Shown here: positions 1 to 9,100 of the stretch, in pieces
How positions within the stretch are numbered: the stretch's first letter is position 1
How the letters are laid out: each line of letters starts with the position of its first letter
Origin: an uncultured Chlorobiaceae bacterium
GTDB taxonomy: Bacteria > Bacteroidota > Chlorobiia > Chlorobiales > Chlorobiaceae
DNA: 64,000 bases
Reading direction: 5' to 3'
Assembly: GCA_903994455.1 (NCBI GenBank)
Contig: CAJEXI010000001.1
Span: 62,001 to 126,000 of the forward strand
Translations under genes and position numbers: made by a program
The notes under the pieces: model-generated
Told to the model about the DNA's origin: nothing
Databases searched by the model: none
What the model saw: only the letters and a program-made list of their open reading frames with translations

Positions 1-711
1 GTCGAACAACTGCTGCTTGGCTGAAGCATACTCCTGCATGGAGGCGTGAAAGTCAAGATGCTCCAGAGTCAGGTTGGTAAAAAGTACAGCATGAAAGCTG
101 ATACCATAAACTCTCTGCAGCGCCAGTGCGTGTGAAGAGACCTCCATGACTGCCGCCCTGCATCCCGCAGCAACCATTTCACTGAAAAGAGCATGCAGAG
201 TGTGGGCCTCCGGGGTAGTACGGTCAAGCGCAATATCGCGTTCTCCAATCCGGCAAAGATTCGTACCGATATATCCCGCTGAAATACCGCACGTATTGAG
301 CATTGCCGTGATCAGTTTCGCTGTGGTGGTTTTGCCATTTGTACCCGTAACCCCGATAATCAGCAGCCGGTCGGAAGCACAATCATAAAAGAGACGGGCC
401 GCCTCGGCAAGCGCCTTTCGCGCATCAGCCACTTTGATATAGAGCGTTGATGAAGCTTGCTCAGGCGGAAATTCCTCACAGATAACCGCTACAGCCCCAC
501 CTTCGACCGCATTTGGGATAAACCGGTGCCCGTCAGTACAGTAGCCTCTGACCGCGACAAAAAGCGCACCAGGCAGAACCTCCCGTGAATCGCTGGTGAT
601 CATGCAGACCGCCCCACGGGTTGTTCCTGCCAGCTCCAGAGCAGAAATTCCCTTGAGCAACTCCTCCAGTTGCACCTGCTGCCCGTTGGCGCTCTCTTTC
701 ATCACTGTCAT
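1..711 (-). CDS. murE: UDP-N-acetylmuramyl-tripeptide synthetase MurE, N-terminal part
   Basis: The reverse strand from 711 down to the window edge translates without a stop into the N-terminal ~237 residues of a Mur ligase. MurE adds the third residue (usually meso-diaminopimelate) to UDP-MurNAc-L-Ala-D-Glu in the cytoplasm. Visible motifs are the P-loop GVTGTNGKTTT and the stretch TNLTLEHLDFHASMQEYASA, both typical of MurE rather than MurC, MurD or MurF. The ATG at 711 overlaps the last base of the ftsI stop codon, so the two are translationally coupled; an alternative ATG lies at 702. The C-terminal part is outside the window. Its position directly after ftsI is the standard dcw cluster order. 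Confidence 0.93.
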   Translation of the reverse strand, partial: MTVMKESANGQQVQLEELLKGISALELAGTTRGAVCMITSDSREVLPGALFVAVRGYCTDGHRFIPNAVEGGAVAVICEEFPPEQASSTLYIKVADARKALAEAARLFYDCASDRLLIIGVTGTNGKTTTAKLITAMLNTCGISAGYIGTNLCRIGERDIALDRTTPEAHTLHALFSEMVAAGCRAAVMEVSSHALALQRVYGISFHAVLFTNLTLEHLDFHASMQEYASAKQQLFD

Positions 712-2717
712 CAGGGGGTTTTGTTCATCTTCTTTACAGAAAGCATCACCGCAATAACCCTTTTCTTTTCAACCTTGCTGCCGGGCAAAATGTTTTGACG
801 CACAACAACACCTTCAAAATCGCCGGAATACTCCATCTCAAGACTGAGCCATTTCAACAAGCGCTGGGCATCACGGCCCTTCAGCCCCCTGAGTTCAGGA
901 ACGATCACCGTAGAAACAGAGTCAATAATCCCCTGTTCCGGAGAACGGATGGAAAGGTTTTTCTGCATCTCCTCCGAACAGGCAATCATTCTTGTTGCAA
1001 TCCCGGCAAAAACCGGAACCGCAACGGTTGCGGCATAGTACGCCGTTTTTGGATTTTCAACAAGCACAATAATCGCATAGCGGGGAGCAGCAGCAGGAAA
1101 ATAGCCGACAAATGAAGAGACATAGGAGCGGTTGGCATAGGAGCCCCCGGCTGCACGACGGGCGGTTCCGGTCTTGCCTGCCACATTCAGGCTGATCAAG
1201 AGATCATTTTTAGCCGTTCCACTGTCCACAACCGCTTTAAAATACTCTTTGTTGAGATATCGGGCTGTTGCAACAGAAACGACACGCTGAACTTTTTCAG
1301 GAGCACCCTCCCGAACCACCTGACCCTTCGCATCAGTAATCTTCTTGACAATATAGGGGCGCATCCGCTCACCATCATTGGCAATGGCTGCGTAGGCCTG
1401 CAGGATCTGCAGCGGGGTGGTCATCACCTGATAACCATAGCCCATCCAGGGAAGCGTGGTCGTATCCCACTGATCAAGCGGACGAACAATTCCTTTGGCC
1501 TCACCAACCAGCCCGATGCCCGTCTTCTTTCCAAAGCCGAAATTTCTCACATAAGCATTGAATTTTTCACGTCCGACCCGCATCGCAGTCGTAGCCGCCA
1601 CAATATTGCTTGAATGCATGATAGCCTGACGGAATGTTATATATCCATAAGGTTCATGATCCGTGATCTTGAGTTTATAATACGGCATAATCCCGTTATA
1701 GCCAAAAACCACATCATCCGCCTTTCTGTTCAGCACTTCCGTTGCCGCCGCCGCCATGACCAGCTTGAACGTTGAGCCCGGTTCATACATTTCAGTCACT
1801 GCGCGGTTTCTCGAATTATCTTTGCTCCAGGTTGACCTGTTGTTCAAATCAAACGCCGGATTGTTTGCCATGGCAAGAATCTCGCCGGTACGGACATCCA
1901 TAACAATACTGGTCGCCGCATCGGCCACGAAGGTCGCGACTGCCTTTGAAAGCTCATCTTCGACGATACTTTGAATATCCCCGTCGATAGTCAGTTGGAC
2001 GGTAGCACCTTTAACCGCATCCTGTTGCTGGGCATCAGGCGCAGGGTAACGAACTCCAGTGGCGTTGCGCTGAAAATTTCTTGTTCCGTCAATCCCTTTC
2101 AGCTCCCTGTTCAACTGCAGTTCAAGGCCGCTGCTTCCGTCAATTTTACTTTTTTCGTTGCCGGTAAACCCAATCAACTGGGCGGCAACATTGAGGTACG
2201 ATCGCTGCTGCTCCTTGTCAAACCATACACCGGCAATCTTTTCCTGCATAAGCGGCAGCGCTTTTGCGACGGGTATTTTCCGGCCAAGCACTGCAATGCC
2301 TTTCCGGTGCCTCAACTCTTTGAGGAGTACCAGCCTGTTCACCCCCAGATGCTTTGCAAAAAAGGTGGCAACTGTCCCTGTATTATCATAGGTTTTCTGT
2401 TTCCTGCTCTTCTTGTCATTCACCGGTTTGCCGTATGCATCAAACAGCGGAGTATTCCTGATGATCGAAATATCGGCATAAAATGAGATTGTCTCAATAC
2501 TTTCGGCAAGCATACGGGAACGTCGATCAACAATAACCCCCCGCTGTGCGACCTCCGTCACCACCCGTTCGTACTGCCGGGCAGCTTTCTGCTTATATTT
2601 CGTGACATTGATCACCTGAATATTGAGCAGCATTCCAATGATTGCGATGATAAACAGTGAAAAAGCGCCAACCACAACCGCAAGCCGTTTGCCAAACTCC
2701 TGATCATTCATAAGCAA
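711..2717 (-). CDS. ftsI: Septal peptidoglycan transpeptidase (FtsI/PBP3-type) with C-terminal PASTA domain
   Basis: Class B penicillin-binding protein of 668 residues that cross-links septal peptidoglycan in the periplasm. An N-terminal membrane segment (about residues 14-35) is followed by the dimerisation domain and a transpeptidase domain with all three active-site motifs: STFK (in EPGSTFKLVMA, about residue 315), SSN (in HSSNIVAAT) and KTG (in AGKTGTARRA). The C-terminal ~65 residues (from about VIVPELRGLKG) form one PASTA domain, as in Spo2/FtsI-like proteins of several phyla. The start is preceded by ftsL 25 bases upstream and the end overlaps murE, so the gene sits in one dcw transcription unit. 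Confidence 0.93.
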   Translation of the reverse strand: MLMNDQEFGKRLAVVVGAFSLFIIAIIGMLLNIQVINVTKYKQKAARQYERVVTEVAQRGVIVDRRSRMLAESIETISFYADISIIRNTPLFDAYGKPVNDKKSRKQKTYDNTGTVATFFAKHLGVNRLVLLKELRHRKGIAVLGRKIPVAKALPLMQEKIAGVWFDKEQQRSYLNVAAQLIGFTGNEKSKIDGSSGLELQLNRELKGIDGTRNFQRNATGVRYPAPDAQQQDAVKGATVQLTIDGDIQSIVEDELSKAVATFVADAATSIVMDVRTGEILAMANNPAFDLNNRSTWSKDNSRNRAVTEMYEPGSTFKLVMAAAATEVLNRKADDVVFGYNGIMPYYKLKITDHEPYGYITFRQAIMHSSNIVAATTAMRVGREKFNAYVRNFGFGKKTGIGLVGEAKGIVRPLDQWDTTTLPWMGYGYQVMTTPLQILQAYAAIANDGERMRPYIVKKITDAKGQVVREGAPEKVQRVVSVATARYLNKEYFKAVVDSGTAKNDLLISLNVAGKTGTARRAAGGSYANRSYVSSFVGYFPAAAPRYAIIVLVENPKTAYYAATVAVPVFAGIATRMIACSEEMQKNLSIRSPEQGIIDSVSTVIVPELRGLKGRDAQRLLKWLSLEMEYSGDFEGVVVRQNILPGSKVEKKRVIAVMLSVKKMNKTP

Positions 2718-2742
2718 TCCCGTTCATTGAGCAGCACATTCT

Positions 2743-3024
2743 TCACGGTTCAAGTTCAACCGGCGGAATACTGGATGGTGTCAGCCCAAGTGCTGCGGCT
2801 TCCTGCGCAATATTATGGATACTATGCAGTTCATCCGCTTTCAGTTTCTGTGACGTGATCATACTGGCGCTCATCTGGAGCTGCTCGCGAAGCTTTTCAT
2901 TCTGCTGCGCCAGCTCAGTTATTGCAAGGTTATTATGCGTCTGAAAAAGAAATATCCCTGTTACGGCCAGAAGGTACAAAAAAGTCTTTGGTTGCAGCAA
3001 CGCACCAATATCAAAATTATTCAT
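2743..3024 (-). CDS. ftsL: Cell division protein FtsL-like
   Basis: A ~93-residue protein with one membrane segment (about residues 12-30 of the chosen start, FLYLLAVTGIFLFQ) followed by a short periplasmic coiled-coil rich in Gln, Glu and Leu. This is the bitopic FtsL layout; FtsL links FtsB/FtsQ to FtsW/FtsI in the divisome. Sequence conservation in FtsL is weak, so the call rests on topology and on its place between rsmH and ftsI. I chose the ATG at 3024 (MNNFDIGALL), which overlaps the rsmH stop by 8 bases; a start at 3051 is possible but would overlap rsmH further. Confidence 0.8.
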   Translation of the reverse strand: MNNFDIGALLQPKTFLYLLAVTGIFLFQTHNNLAITELAQQNEKLREQLQMSASMITSQKLKADELHSIHNIAQEAAALGLTPSSIPPVELEP

Positions 3025-4003
3025 GGTGATCTTTCCGTGGGATTTTTTCAATAATTCTCAATTTCGCACTTCTCGCTCTCGGGTTTGCTTCGATCTCCTC
3101 GACGCTTGCCGTCAAAGGCTTTCTGGTAACAAGGGTCACGGTGCCATAGGCAAGCGGCTCTCGCATCGCCACACCTTTGGGCCCCCAGTCACTCCTTGCT
3201 TTTTCAGCAAACACTGTTTTAACGATTCTGTCCTCAAGAGAGTGATAGCTGATAACGGCCATCCTGCCATAATCATCAAGGCAATCAATGCCGTCACAAA
3301 GCGCCCGACGGAGCACATCAAGCTCGCCATTCACCTCAATTCTCAACGCCTGAAACACCCGTGACAGTGTTTTGATAACCTTCTCACCACCATAGGCATT
3401 ACGGCGAATAAGGTCAGCAAGCTCTTTAGTGCTGTTGACTGATCCATTTTTTTGACGCCAGGCAACAATCGCTTTCGCAATGCTCCGGCTTCCGGGTTCT
3501 TCTCCATACCTGTAAATGAGCCTTGCAAGCTCCTTCTCTTCATAGCTGTTCACAATGTCGCCAGCGCTCAGGGGAGCATCACTATTCATCCTCATATCAA
3601 GCGGCCCCTCCCTGAGATAGCTGAAACCCCGCTCCGGCGTATCTAGCTGAAACGATGAAACTCCAAGATCAAGCAAAATCCCGGCGACCCTGGGTTTCAG
3701 GCCCTTGTTGCCGCAGACAGCGGTAATGATTGCCTCAATATCCTGAAAATTTCCTTTGACCAGAACAGAATGCTCTTCGTATCCCCTGAGCGTTCGGGCC
3801 GCCTCTTCCAATGCGGCACTATCCTGATCAATGCCTGTCAGCAGCGATTGCTCACTATAGCCAGCCTCACGCAACGCACGAAGGAAGGCAAGCGAATGAC
3901 CTCCACCACCAAGAGTCCCGTCGACATAAATACCCGGTCGCCTGACCAGAAATGCAACAATTTCAGCGACAAGCACCGGATCGTGAAATCTGCCCTGAAC
4001 CAT
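3017..4003 (-). CDS. rsmH: 16S rRNA (cytosine(1402)-N4)-methyltransferase RsmH (MraW)
   Basis: S-adenosylmethionine-dependent enzyme that methylates N4 of C1402 in 16S rRNA. The family start FHDPVLVAEIVAFL, the SAM-binding motif VDGTLGGGGHS, the LLDLGVSSFQLD segment and the RGFSY...GPLDMRM block are all present. The ATG at 4003 is preceded by GGAAGG about 12 bases upstream, while an in-frame ATG at 4033 has no visible ribosome site and would run into the mraZ remnant. The resulting length of 328 residues is normal. It heads the intact part of the dcw cluster and overlaps ftsL by 8 bases. Confidence 0.94.
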   Translation of the reverse strand: MVQGRFHDPVLVAEIVAFLVRRPGIYVDGTLGGGGHSLAFLRALREAGYSEQSLLTGIDQDSAALEEAARTLRGYEEHSVLVKGNFQDIEAIITAVCGNKGLKPRVAGILLDLGVSSFQLDTPERGFSYLREGPLDMRMNSDAPLSAGDIVNSYEEKELARLIYRYGEEPGSRSIAKAIVAWRQKNGSVNSTKELADLIRRNAYGGEKVIKTLSRVFQALRIEVNGELDVLRRALCDGIDCLDDYGRMAVISYHSLEDRIVKTVFAEKARSDWGPKGVAMREPLAYGTVTLVTRKPLTASVEEIEANPRARSAKLRIIEKIPRKDHHE

Positions 4004-4008
4004 CACCG

Positions 4009-4260
4009 TTAACAGTACCTTCCGGCAAGCCATGCAAAACTACCGACACTCTGCTGCAAGAGGGCCAGAACGCGATCCTTTTCCGCAATAATCATTTTCG
4101 TATAAGCGCCGATAATAACCACATCCTTTGTAATCCCTGCATGTTCAAGAAACTCCCTCGATATCGCAACCCGACCCTGGCAGCCAGGTTTTCCTCAATA
4201 ACCGATGACGCTGGCAGAACAAATCCCCGGCGACACCTTGCCGAAAAGCGCAAACAATAA
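4009..4260 (-). pseudogene. mraZ: mraZ remnant (C-terminal half, frameshifted)
   Basis: In the place where mraZ normally precedes rsmH, the reverse strand holds only the C-terminal MraZ half. One frame reads QGRVAISREFLEHAG, then ITKDVVIIGAY, and ends in WLAGRYC with TAA at 4009-4011; this matches the second MraZ domain (DKQGR...P..LREHAG...VVIVG). There is no start codon in this frame: a TGA at 4195-4197 closes it upstream. A second frame just upstream (reading RRGFVLPASSVIEENLAA) could be the preceding linker, implying a one-base shift near 4180. The N-terminal domain is missing. MraZ is the transcriptional repressor of its own operon, so the loss should alter dcw control. The assignment is from motif memory, not a search. 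Confidence 0.55.
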
Positions 4261-4290
4261 CCCCCATTTTTTACCCTCTTTTACCATCGT
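4261..4290 (-). promoter_or_regulatory. MraZ-box-like array: three 10-bp G-rich direct repeats
   Basis: Read on the minus strand the 30 bases fall into three 10-base units, ACGATGGTAA, AAGAGGGTAA and AAAATGGGGG, directly upstream of the mraZ remnant. MraZ operators in Escherichia coli are TGGGN repeats spaced by 5 bases (10-base period), and this array has the same period and G-rich core. It therefore probably marks the dcw promoter region. A plausible AT-rich promoter lies just upstream around 4290-4320. Binding is inferred only from pattern. Confidence 0.5.
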
Positions 4291-4444
4291 AAAATGTATA
4301 AAAAAGGAGGCACTAAAAAAATAGCCCTCTTGTTTTAATCGCCAATCAGCTTGAGAAATGAAGGTTTTTCCTGGCGGGAATTCTGAGCAATGATGTGGGT
4401 ATTCATCACCATCATAACAGAACTCGCAAAAGTTCGTTTCTGGC

Positions 4445-5197
4445 TCAAAATCCGGTAGTACCTCCAGGAATTGCCTGAAGAAGTTTGAAGCGCCTGAAGC
4501 CCGCAGTTGAAAGTTTCTGAAGATCAAAAGAGACCATGCCCAACAGCGGCCTCGGCATCGTCGCTTGCGAACATCTGAAAGGTGCACCCTTGAATTTGTT
4601 CATTCTGGAAATTGCTTCATAACAAATCTTTGCCGGGCAGTTGAAGGCACAGCCAGCATTTGCAAAAAGTGTTATCCTCTGTTTCTTTTCACTCTGAATG
4701 TTATCAAGAAATGCAAACTGCGGGTTAAGCCTCATCGGCAGGATGACGGTATCGTAAAGATCAAGCGCCACATCAATTTTATCATAAGTATCGATGTTTT
4801 TAATAACGCTCGCCTCAATTTGATAGTCAGGATAATCTCTGCGAATCCGGCGTGCAAGCTCATCCACTGTTGTTATAACCGAATTCCCCGGTCGATGATA
4901 CTTTTCAAGAAACCATTGATACTCCCGGTACTCTTCCTCTCTGACATACATATTGGTGAGAGGGAGCCGAAGCCCGATCGAATGGCTGTACAAGGCCTGA
5001 ACATCCTCATCACTCAATTGTGGGCCAAGAAAAGGGCGGCCCCCATAGAGAGTACACCGCTCAACAAAGCCAAACAGGCTGTCGATACGGGCAAGTGAAA
5101 TTCCTCCAAAATTCCGCTCCAGAAATTCCATAACAGGAATATCTTCAGCCTTGCCTCGAACCGATATGGTAAAACTGACTCCCTTATCTTCTGGCAT
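4445..5197 (-). CDS. Cysteine-rich protein, peptidase U32-like (UbiU/UbiV/TrhP superfamily) candidate
   Basis: About 250 residues with no transmembrane segment. The centre carries ANAGCAFNCPAKICYEAIS, a CxxxCPxxxxC cluster, and the later segment GMVSFDLQKLSTAGFRRFKL resembles the U32-family pattern in which an acidic 'DL..L...G....K' helix follows the cysteine cluster. U32 proteins bind 4Fe-4S clusters and act in RNA hydroxylation or quinone synthesis; the same role here is only a guess. The reading frame ends abruptly (AIPGGTTGF) at 4445, while the adjacent frame continues from about 4480 with a protein-like stretch containing two further cysteines (NFCEFCYDGDEYPHHC), so a frameshift near 4475-4485 is likely. 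The gene follows the sulfotransferase by 15 bases and is probably co-transcribed with it. Confidence 0.45.
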   Translation of the reverse strand: MPEDKGVSFTISVRGKAEDIPVMEFLERNFGGISLARIDSLFGFVERCTLYGGRPFLGPQLSDEDVQALYSHSIGLRLPLTNMYVREEEYREYQWFLEKYHRPGNSVITTVDELARRIRRDYPDYQIEASVIKNIDTYDKIDVALDLYDTVILPMRLNPQFAFLDNIQSEKKQRITLFANAGCAFNCPAKICYEAISRMNKFKGAPFRCSQATMPRPLLGMVSFDLQKLSTAGFRRFKLLQAIPGGTTGF

Positions 5198-5212
5198 TAT
5201 CTCTCCCCAAAC

Positions 5213-6043
5213 TCAATTGGTTTTCTGATTCTTTGGATAAAACCACTCAAAATACCAGTGACACGCCTTCGCAATAAGCTTCTGAATACGGGGCGGAATA
5301 TCATGCGGTGGCGGGGGAGAGATGCTTGTCTGCTTTTGGTGCAGATACTTGAAGCGATAATGGCTGTCGCTCTCATGGGGAGTCACCCGCAACTGTTCAG
5401 GATTGATCGTGTGTGGTGATAACTGGAGCCAGGCATAGATACGAGACATGGTTTCTGTTGGCTCGGCAACCAAGTCTTCAAACTTGACAAAATAAATCCT
5501 ATCCTTGACCGGCTGAGGCAAATCCTGAACGGCCTGTATCGAAGAGAGGGGTGCTCCAATGGACTTGTCCTGGGCAAAAAGCTTGTCCGCCCTTCCAAGT
5601 CGGTCATAATCAGCCAGATGGTCTATGAAATCCACCAAAATGGACTTCTGGTGCTGCGCTTCAATAGAACCATAAATCTGGTTCAGGTCACGAATAGGTA
5701 TCAGAAGACGGGCCTCCGGGTCGAGATGGAGCAGCAGTTCTATGCAGTGCAACCAGGCCCTGTTTTTGTCGACCACCACCGGTTTGTCGCAATCACTGTA
5801 CCAGCCATGCAGAAAACCGCTCATCGCCGTGCGCAAATGATCGTAGGTCGTGCTGAACTGAACATCCAACTGCGACAAAAAAAACTGATCATCACTGATA
5901 AACCGGCGCGTCGCCAGAAGTGAATTGCACAACGGGGAACTGTGCCCTTCACAATGGATCTCAGGGTGTTCACCAAGAAGTTGACACAACAACGTCGAAC
6001 CGGCCCTTGGCAACCCGGCAACGCCTAAAAATTTAGAAGTCAT
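5213..6043 (-). CDS. Sulfotransferase family protein
   Basis: 276 residues. The N-terminus VAGLPRAGSTLLCQLL is the 5'-phosphosulfate-binding loop of PAPS-dependent sulfotransferases, and VVVDKNRAWLH followed by LLIPIRDLNQIYGSIEAQ matches the 3'-phosphate-binding region (Arg...Ser). Such enzymes move sulfate from PAPS to hydroxyl or amine acceptors such as lipids, sugars or peptides; the acceptor cannot be read from the sequence. It has no signal peptide or membrane span, so it is probably cytoplasmic. It lies downstream of the giant adhesin gene with a strong hairpin between them, and 15 bases upstream of the U32-like gene. Confidence 0.78.
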   Translation of the reverse strand: MTSKFLGVAGLPRAGSTLLCQLLGEHPEIHCEGHSSPLCNSLLATRRFISDDQFFLSQLDVQFSTTYDHLRTAMSGFLHGWYSDCDKPVVVDKNRAWLHCIELLLHLDPEARLLIPIRDLNQIYGSIEAQHQKSILVDFIDHLADYDRLGRADKLFAQDKSIGAPLSSIQAVQDLPQPVKDRIYFVKFEDLVAEPTETMSRIYAWLQLSPHTINPEQLRVTPHESDSHYRFKYLHQKQTSISPPPPHDIPPRIQKLIAKACHWYFEWFYPKNQKTN

Positions 6044-6058
6044 AGATTATTTGCTGGC

Positions 6059-6096
6059 GACCCTGCGGGGCTGAAAGCTTAATACCCCGCAAGGTC
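6059..6096 (-). terminator. GC-rich hairpin after the adhesin gene
   Basis: Bases 6059-6070 (GACCCTGCGGGG) pair with 6085-6096 (CCCCGCAAGGTC) to give a 12-bp stem with one G-U type pair and a 14-base loop. It lies between the adhesin stop (6121) and the sulfotransferase start (6043), both on the minus strand. No long T-tract follows, so it may be a weak terminator or an mRNA-stabilising 3' structure. Confidence 0.5.
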
Positions 6097-6120
6097 CATT
6101 TAATGAATTCCCTGACTGCG

Positions 6121-9100
6121 TTACTGCAGCGTGATCTCTACATCCCAACTTTCACCACCAACAGTTACGAGCACCTTGACCGTTGGTATCCCTTCCGGCG
6201 CACCATTTGCGGTAAACGATTTTGATGCAGAATCGTAGACCAGCCATGTTGGCAGAGCCTGTCCATCCAGCATGGATACTTTCTCTGCAACTCCACTGGT
6301 TGTCAAAGCAGTCACGACCTGTTCAGGTAACATGAAGCTGAACCCGGAACCCGATGCCGTCACATTGCGTGGAACTGTAACGGTTACCAAACCCGGGACA
6401 TCAGTTGAAGGAGGAGTAACTGGCATGACAATGATACCTGGGGTCGTCTGCACAATGACCGAAGGCACCGATGGAACGACTGAGACCATTGGCTCATAGA
6501 TGATGGGTTCCGGTTTTTTCTCTATCGGACGCTGCTCGACTGGATTAATGGTCAGCGTTGCCGTTGAGACAAAATTAATGTCGTAGCCTGGCCATTGATT
6601 GTTCGAGAAGAGGCCTCCGGGCATAATTTTATACGTTCCTGGCTCGAGTCCATCAGAGGTATAGGTTACCATTCCATGCAAATTTCCATACCCATACAAC
6701 CCGTCTGTTTCAGCCTGATTGCCATTTGGGTTGAAAATGCCAGGCTGGGTTCCCACCACAAAGGTTACCCCGGGATTACCCGTGTAGACCAGGTCGTCAA
6801 AAACCTTGCTGTCGTCATTCGATGTAACAGTAAGCTGAGTAAGGAAGCAGCGCAACAACGGCATGCTTCTGTTCTCATAAATCCGCCAAATTGTTCCGGT
6901 ATCATAAGAAGCATCAATATCCCAGCCTGCGTCTTTAAATGGTGCCAGAGTCACCATCTCTTCGGTAGGCAATCCATGGTTATTGCTCTCAGTACCTTCG
7001 TTATAACCTATACCGTTCGTTTGACCGGTTACAGAGGTATCCCAGAAACTGTTTGTAACCTCACCTGCCTCAAAGTAATTATAACCTGCCAAGCCTCCAA
7101 CATCCTTGCTGCCAGAAACATAACCTGCGGCATAGCTGTTATTGACGAGTCCATCATTGTAACCAACCAGACCGCCGATGTAACTATTACCATCCACACG
7201 ACCTGTGGCATAGCTGTTTTTGATCGTCCCATATTGGTTCTCCCCTACCAGACCACCGACAGAACTGCCACCACTTACACCGCCTGTTGCAAAGCTTTGA
7301 TCAATCTCGCCGTCATGGTATCCAGCAAGGCCACCCGTAGAGTCGCCGCCACTCACTGCCCCCGTAGCGAAGCTTTGCGTAATTGAACTGTGATTGTATC
7401 CCACCAAACCACCAGTATAGTCACTGCCAGTCACTGCACCCGTAGCAAAGCTTTGGGTAATTACGCCATTACTGTATCCTGCCAAACCGCCGGTATGGTC
7501 ACCGCCACTTACCGAGCCCGTTGCAAAGCTTTGGGTAATCGCGCCATCGCTGTATCCTGCCAAACCGCCGGTATGGTCACTGCCACTTACCGAGCCCGTT
7601 GCAAAGCTTTGGGTAATCGCGCCATCGCTGTATCCTGCCAAACCGCCGGTATGGTCACTGCCACTCACCGCGCCCGTAGCGTAGCTTTGGGTAATCGCGC
7701 CATCGCTGTATCCTGCCAAACCGCCAGTATAGTTATCGACTACGCCGGAGTTCCCGCCAAGCCCATCGTTCGTCACCGTTGCAGTTACCTTCCCATCAGC
7801 ATAGCTGTTGGTTATAGCAGTACTTTCATTGTTGCCTCCATTGAAAGTTTCGGTTTTCCGAACCGCATTGTCGCCTACCAAACCTCCCGTATAAGTACTG
7901 CTGTCATTATGACTACTGGAGCCATCAACCTTGTTCACCACCGATACCGTCACGGCTCCCTCGGCATAGCTGTTGTCAATGGTGCCTGAATAATCTACAC
8001 CAACAAGACCACCGGTATACGTATAACTGAAATTAGTCCCATCTTCACCGGCAGCCACAGTGTTCTTCACCGTCACATTCACAGCTCGCATTGCGTAGCT
8101 GTCCTTGATGTTTCCTTGATAGTTGCCGACAAGACCGCCGGTATAGGTATCACTGGAATTATCAACGTCGCCATTGGCATCCACATTGTTATCGGCAAGC
8201 ACCGTCACAGCACCCTTTGCATTGCTGTTGACAATATTTACTCCATTGTGTTCGCCTGCAAGACCACCGGTATAGGTCGCACTGGTATTGTTGCTGTTGG
8301 CCTCTTCGCTATACACATCGTTTTTGACGGTAGCAGTGACGTTACCTTCAGCATAACTATTGGTAACAGCCGAAGTGTCATTGTTACCGATAAAGCCGCC
8401 AGTATAGGTATAACTCGCGTTTTTACTGTATAACCGGGCATCCACATTGTTATCAACCAATACATCCACAACACCCTGAGCATAACTGTTGTCAATGTTT
8501 CCGCCTTCATTACTCCCGACAAGTCCACCTGTGTAAGTGTAACTACCATTATCGCTACCGTATTCGGTGTTATTGATCGCGTTTTTGACCGTGACGGTAA
8601 CATTGCCCTCTGCATAGCTGTTGATTATATCCGAATCGGCGTTGACAGCCACATTATCGCCAACCAGACCGCCGGTATAGGTGTAACTTCTGTTATAAGA
8701 AGAAGTGTCGTCATTACCAGTAGTCAAATCGTTCTCCACCGACACATCGACATTACCCGTTGCATAACTCTCAGCAACAGCAGCACCACGGTTGTAGCCA
8801 ACCAGGCCGCCGGTATAGATGCTACGGTCATTCAAAATATCATCATTCAAAGTACTCTTTACCTTAACATACACAGCGCTGGTTGCATCGCTCCCGGAGA
8901 TATCACCACCATCATTGTAACCAACAAGACCGCCGGTATAGATGTCCACATAACGATCGTAAGTTAGAGCCCCGGGTATATCACCACCCACATCGACAGT
9001 TGTAACAGTACCATCAACATGACTATCAGTTATTACGCCGCCATTGTTATAACCAATAAGACCGCCTGTATAATCGTTTCCTGTGACCTTACCATCGACA

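Noticed and set aside
1971..2486. 171-codon plus-strand open frame inside ftsI
   Set aside because: Shadow of the clearly conserved ftsI on the opposite strand; no ribosome site or recognisable product.
4195..4587. Minus-strand 130-codon open frame overlapping the U32-like gene end and the mraZ remnant
   Set aside because: Not a gene of its own: its first part is probably the frameshifted tail of the U32-like gene and its end crosses the MraZ-box region.
7388..7730. Regularly spaced repeats that could suggest a CRISPR array
   Set aside because: The period is 84 bases with no unique spacers and the repeats are coding GLUG units in frame.
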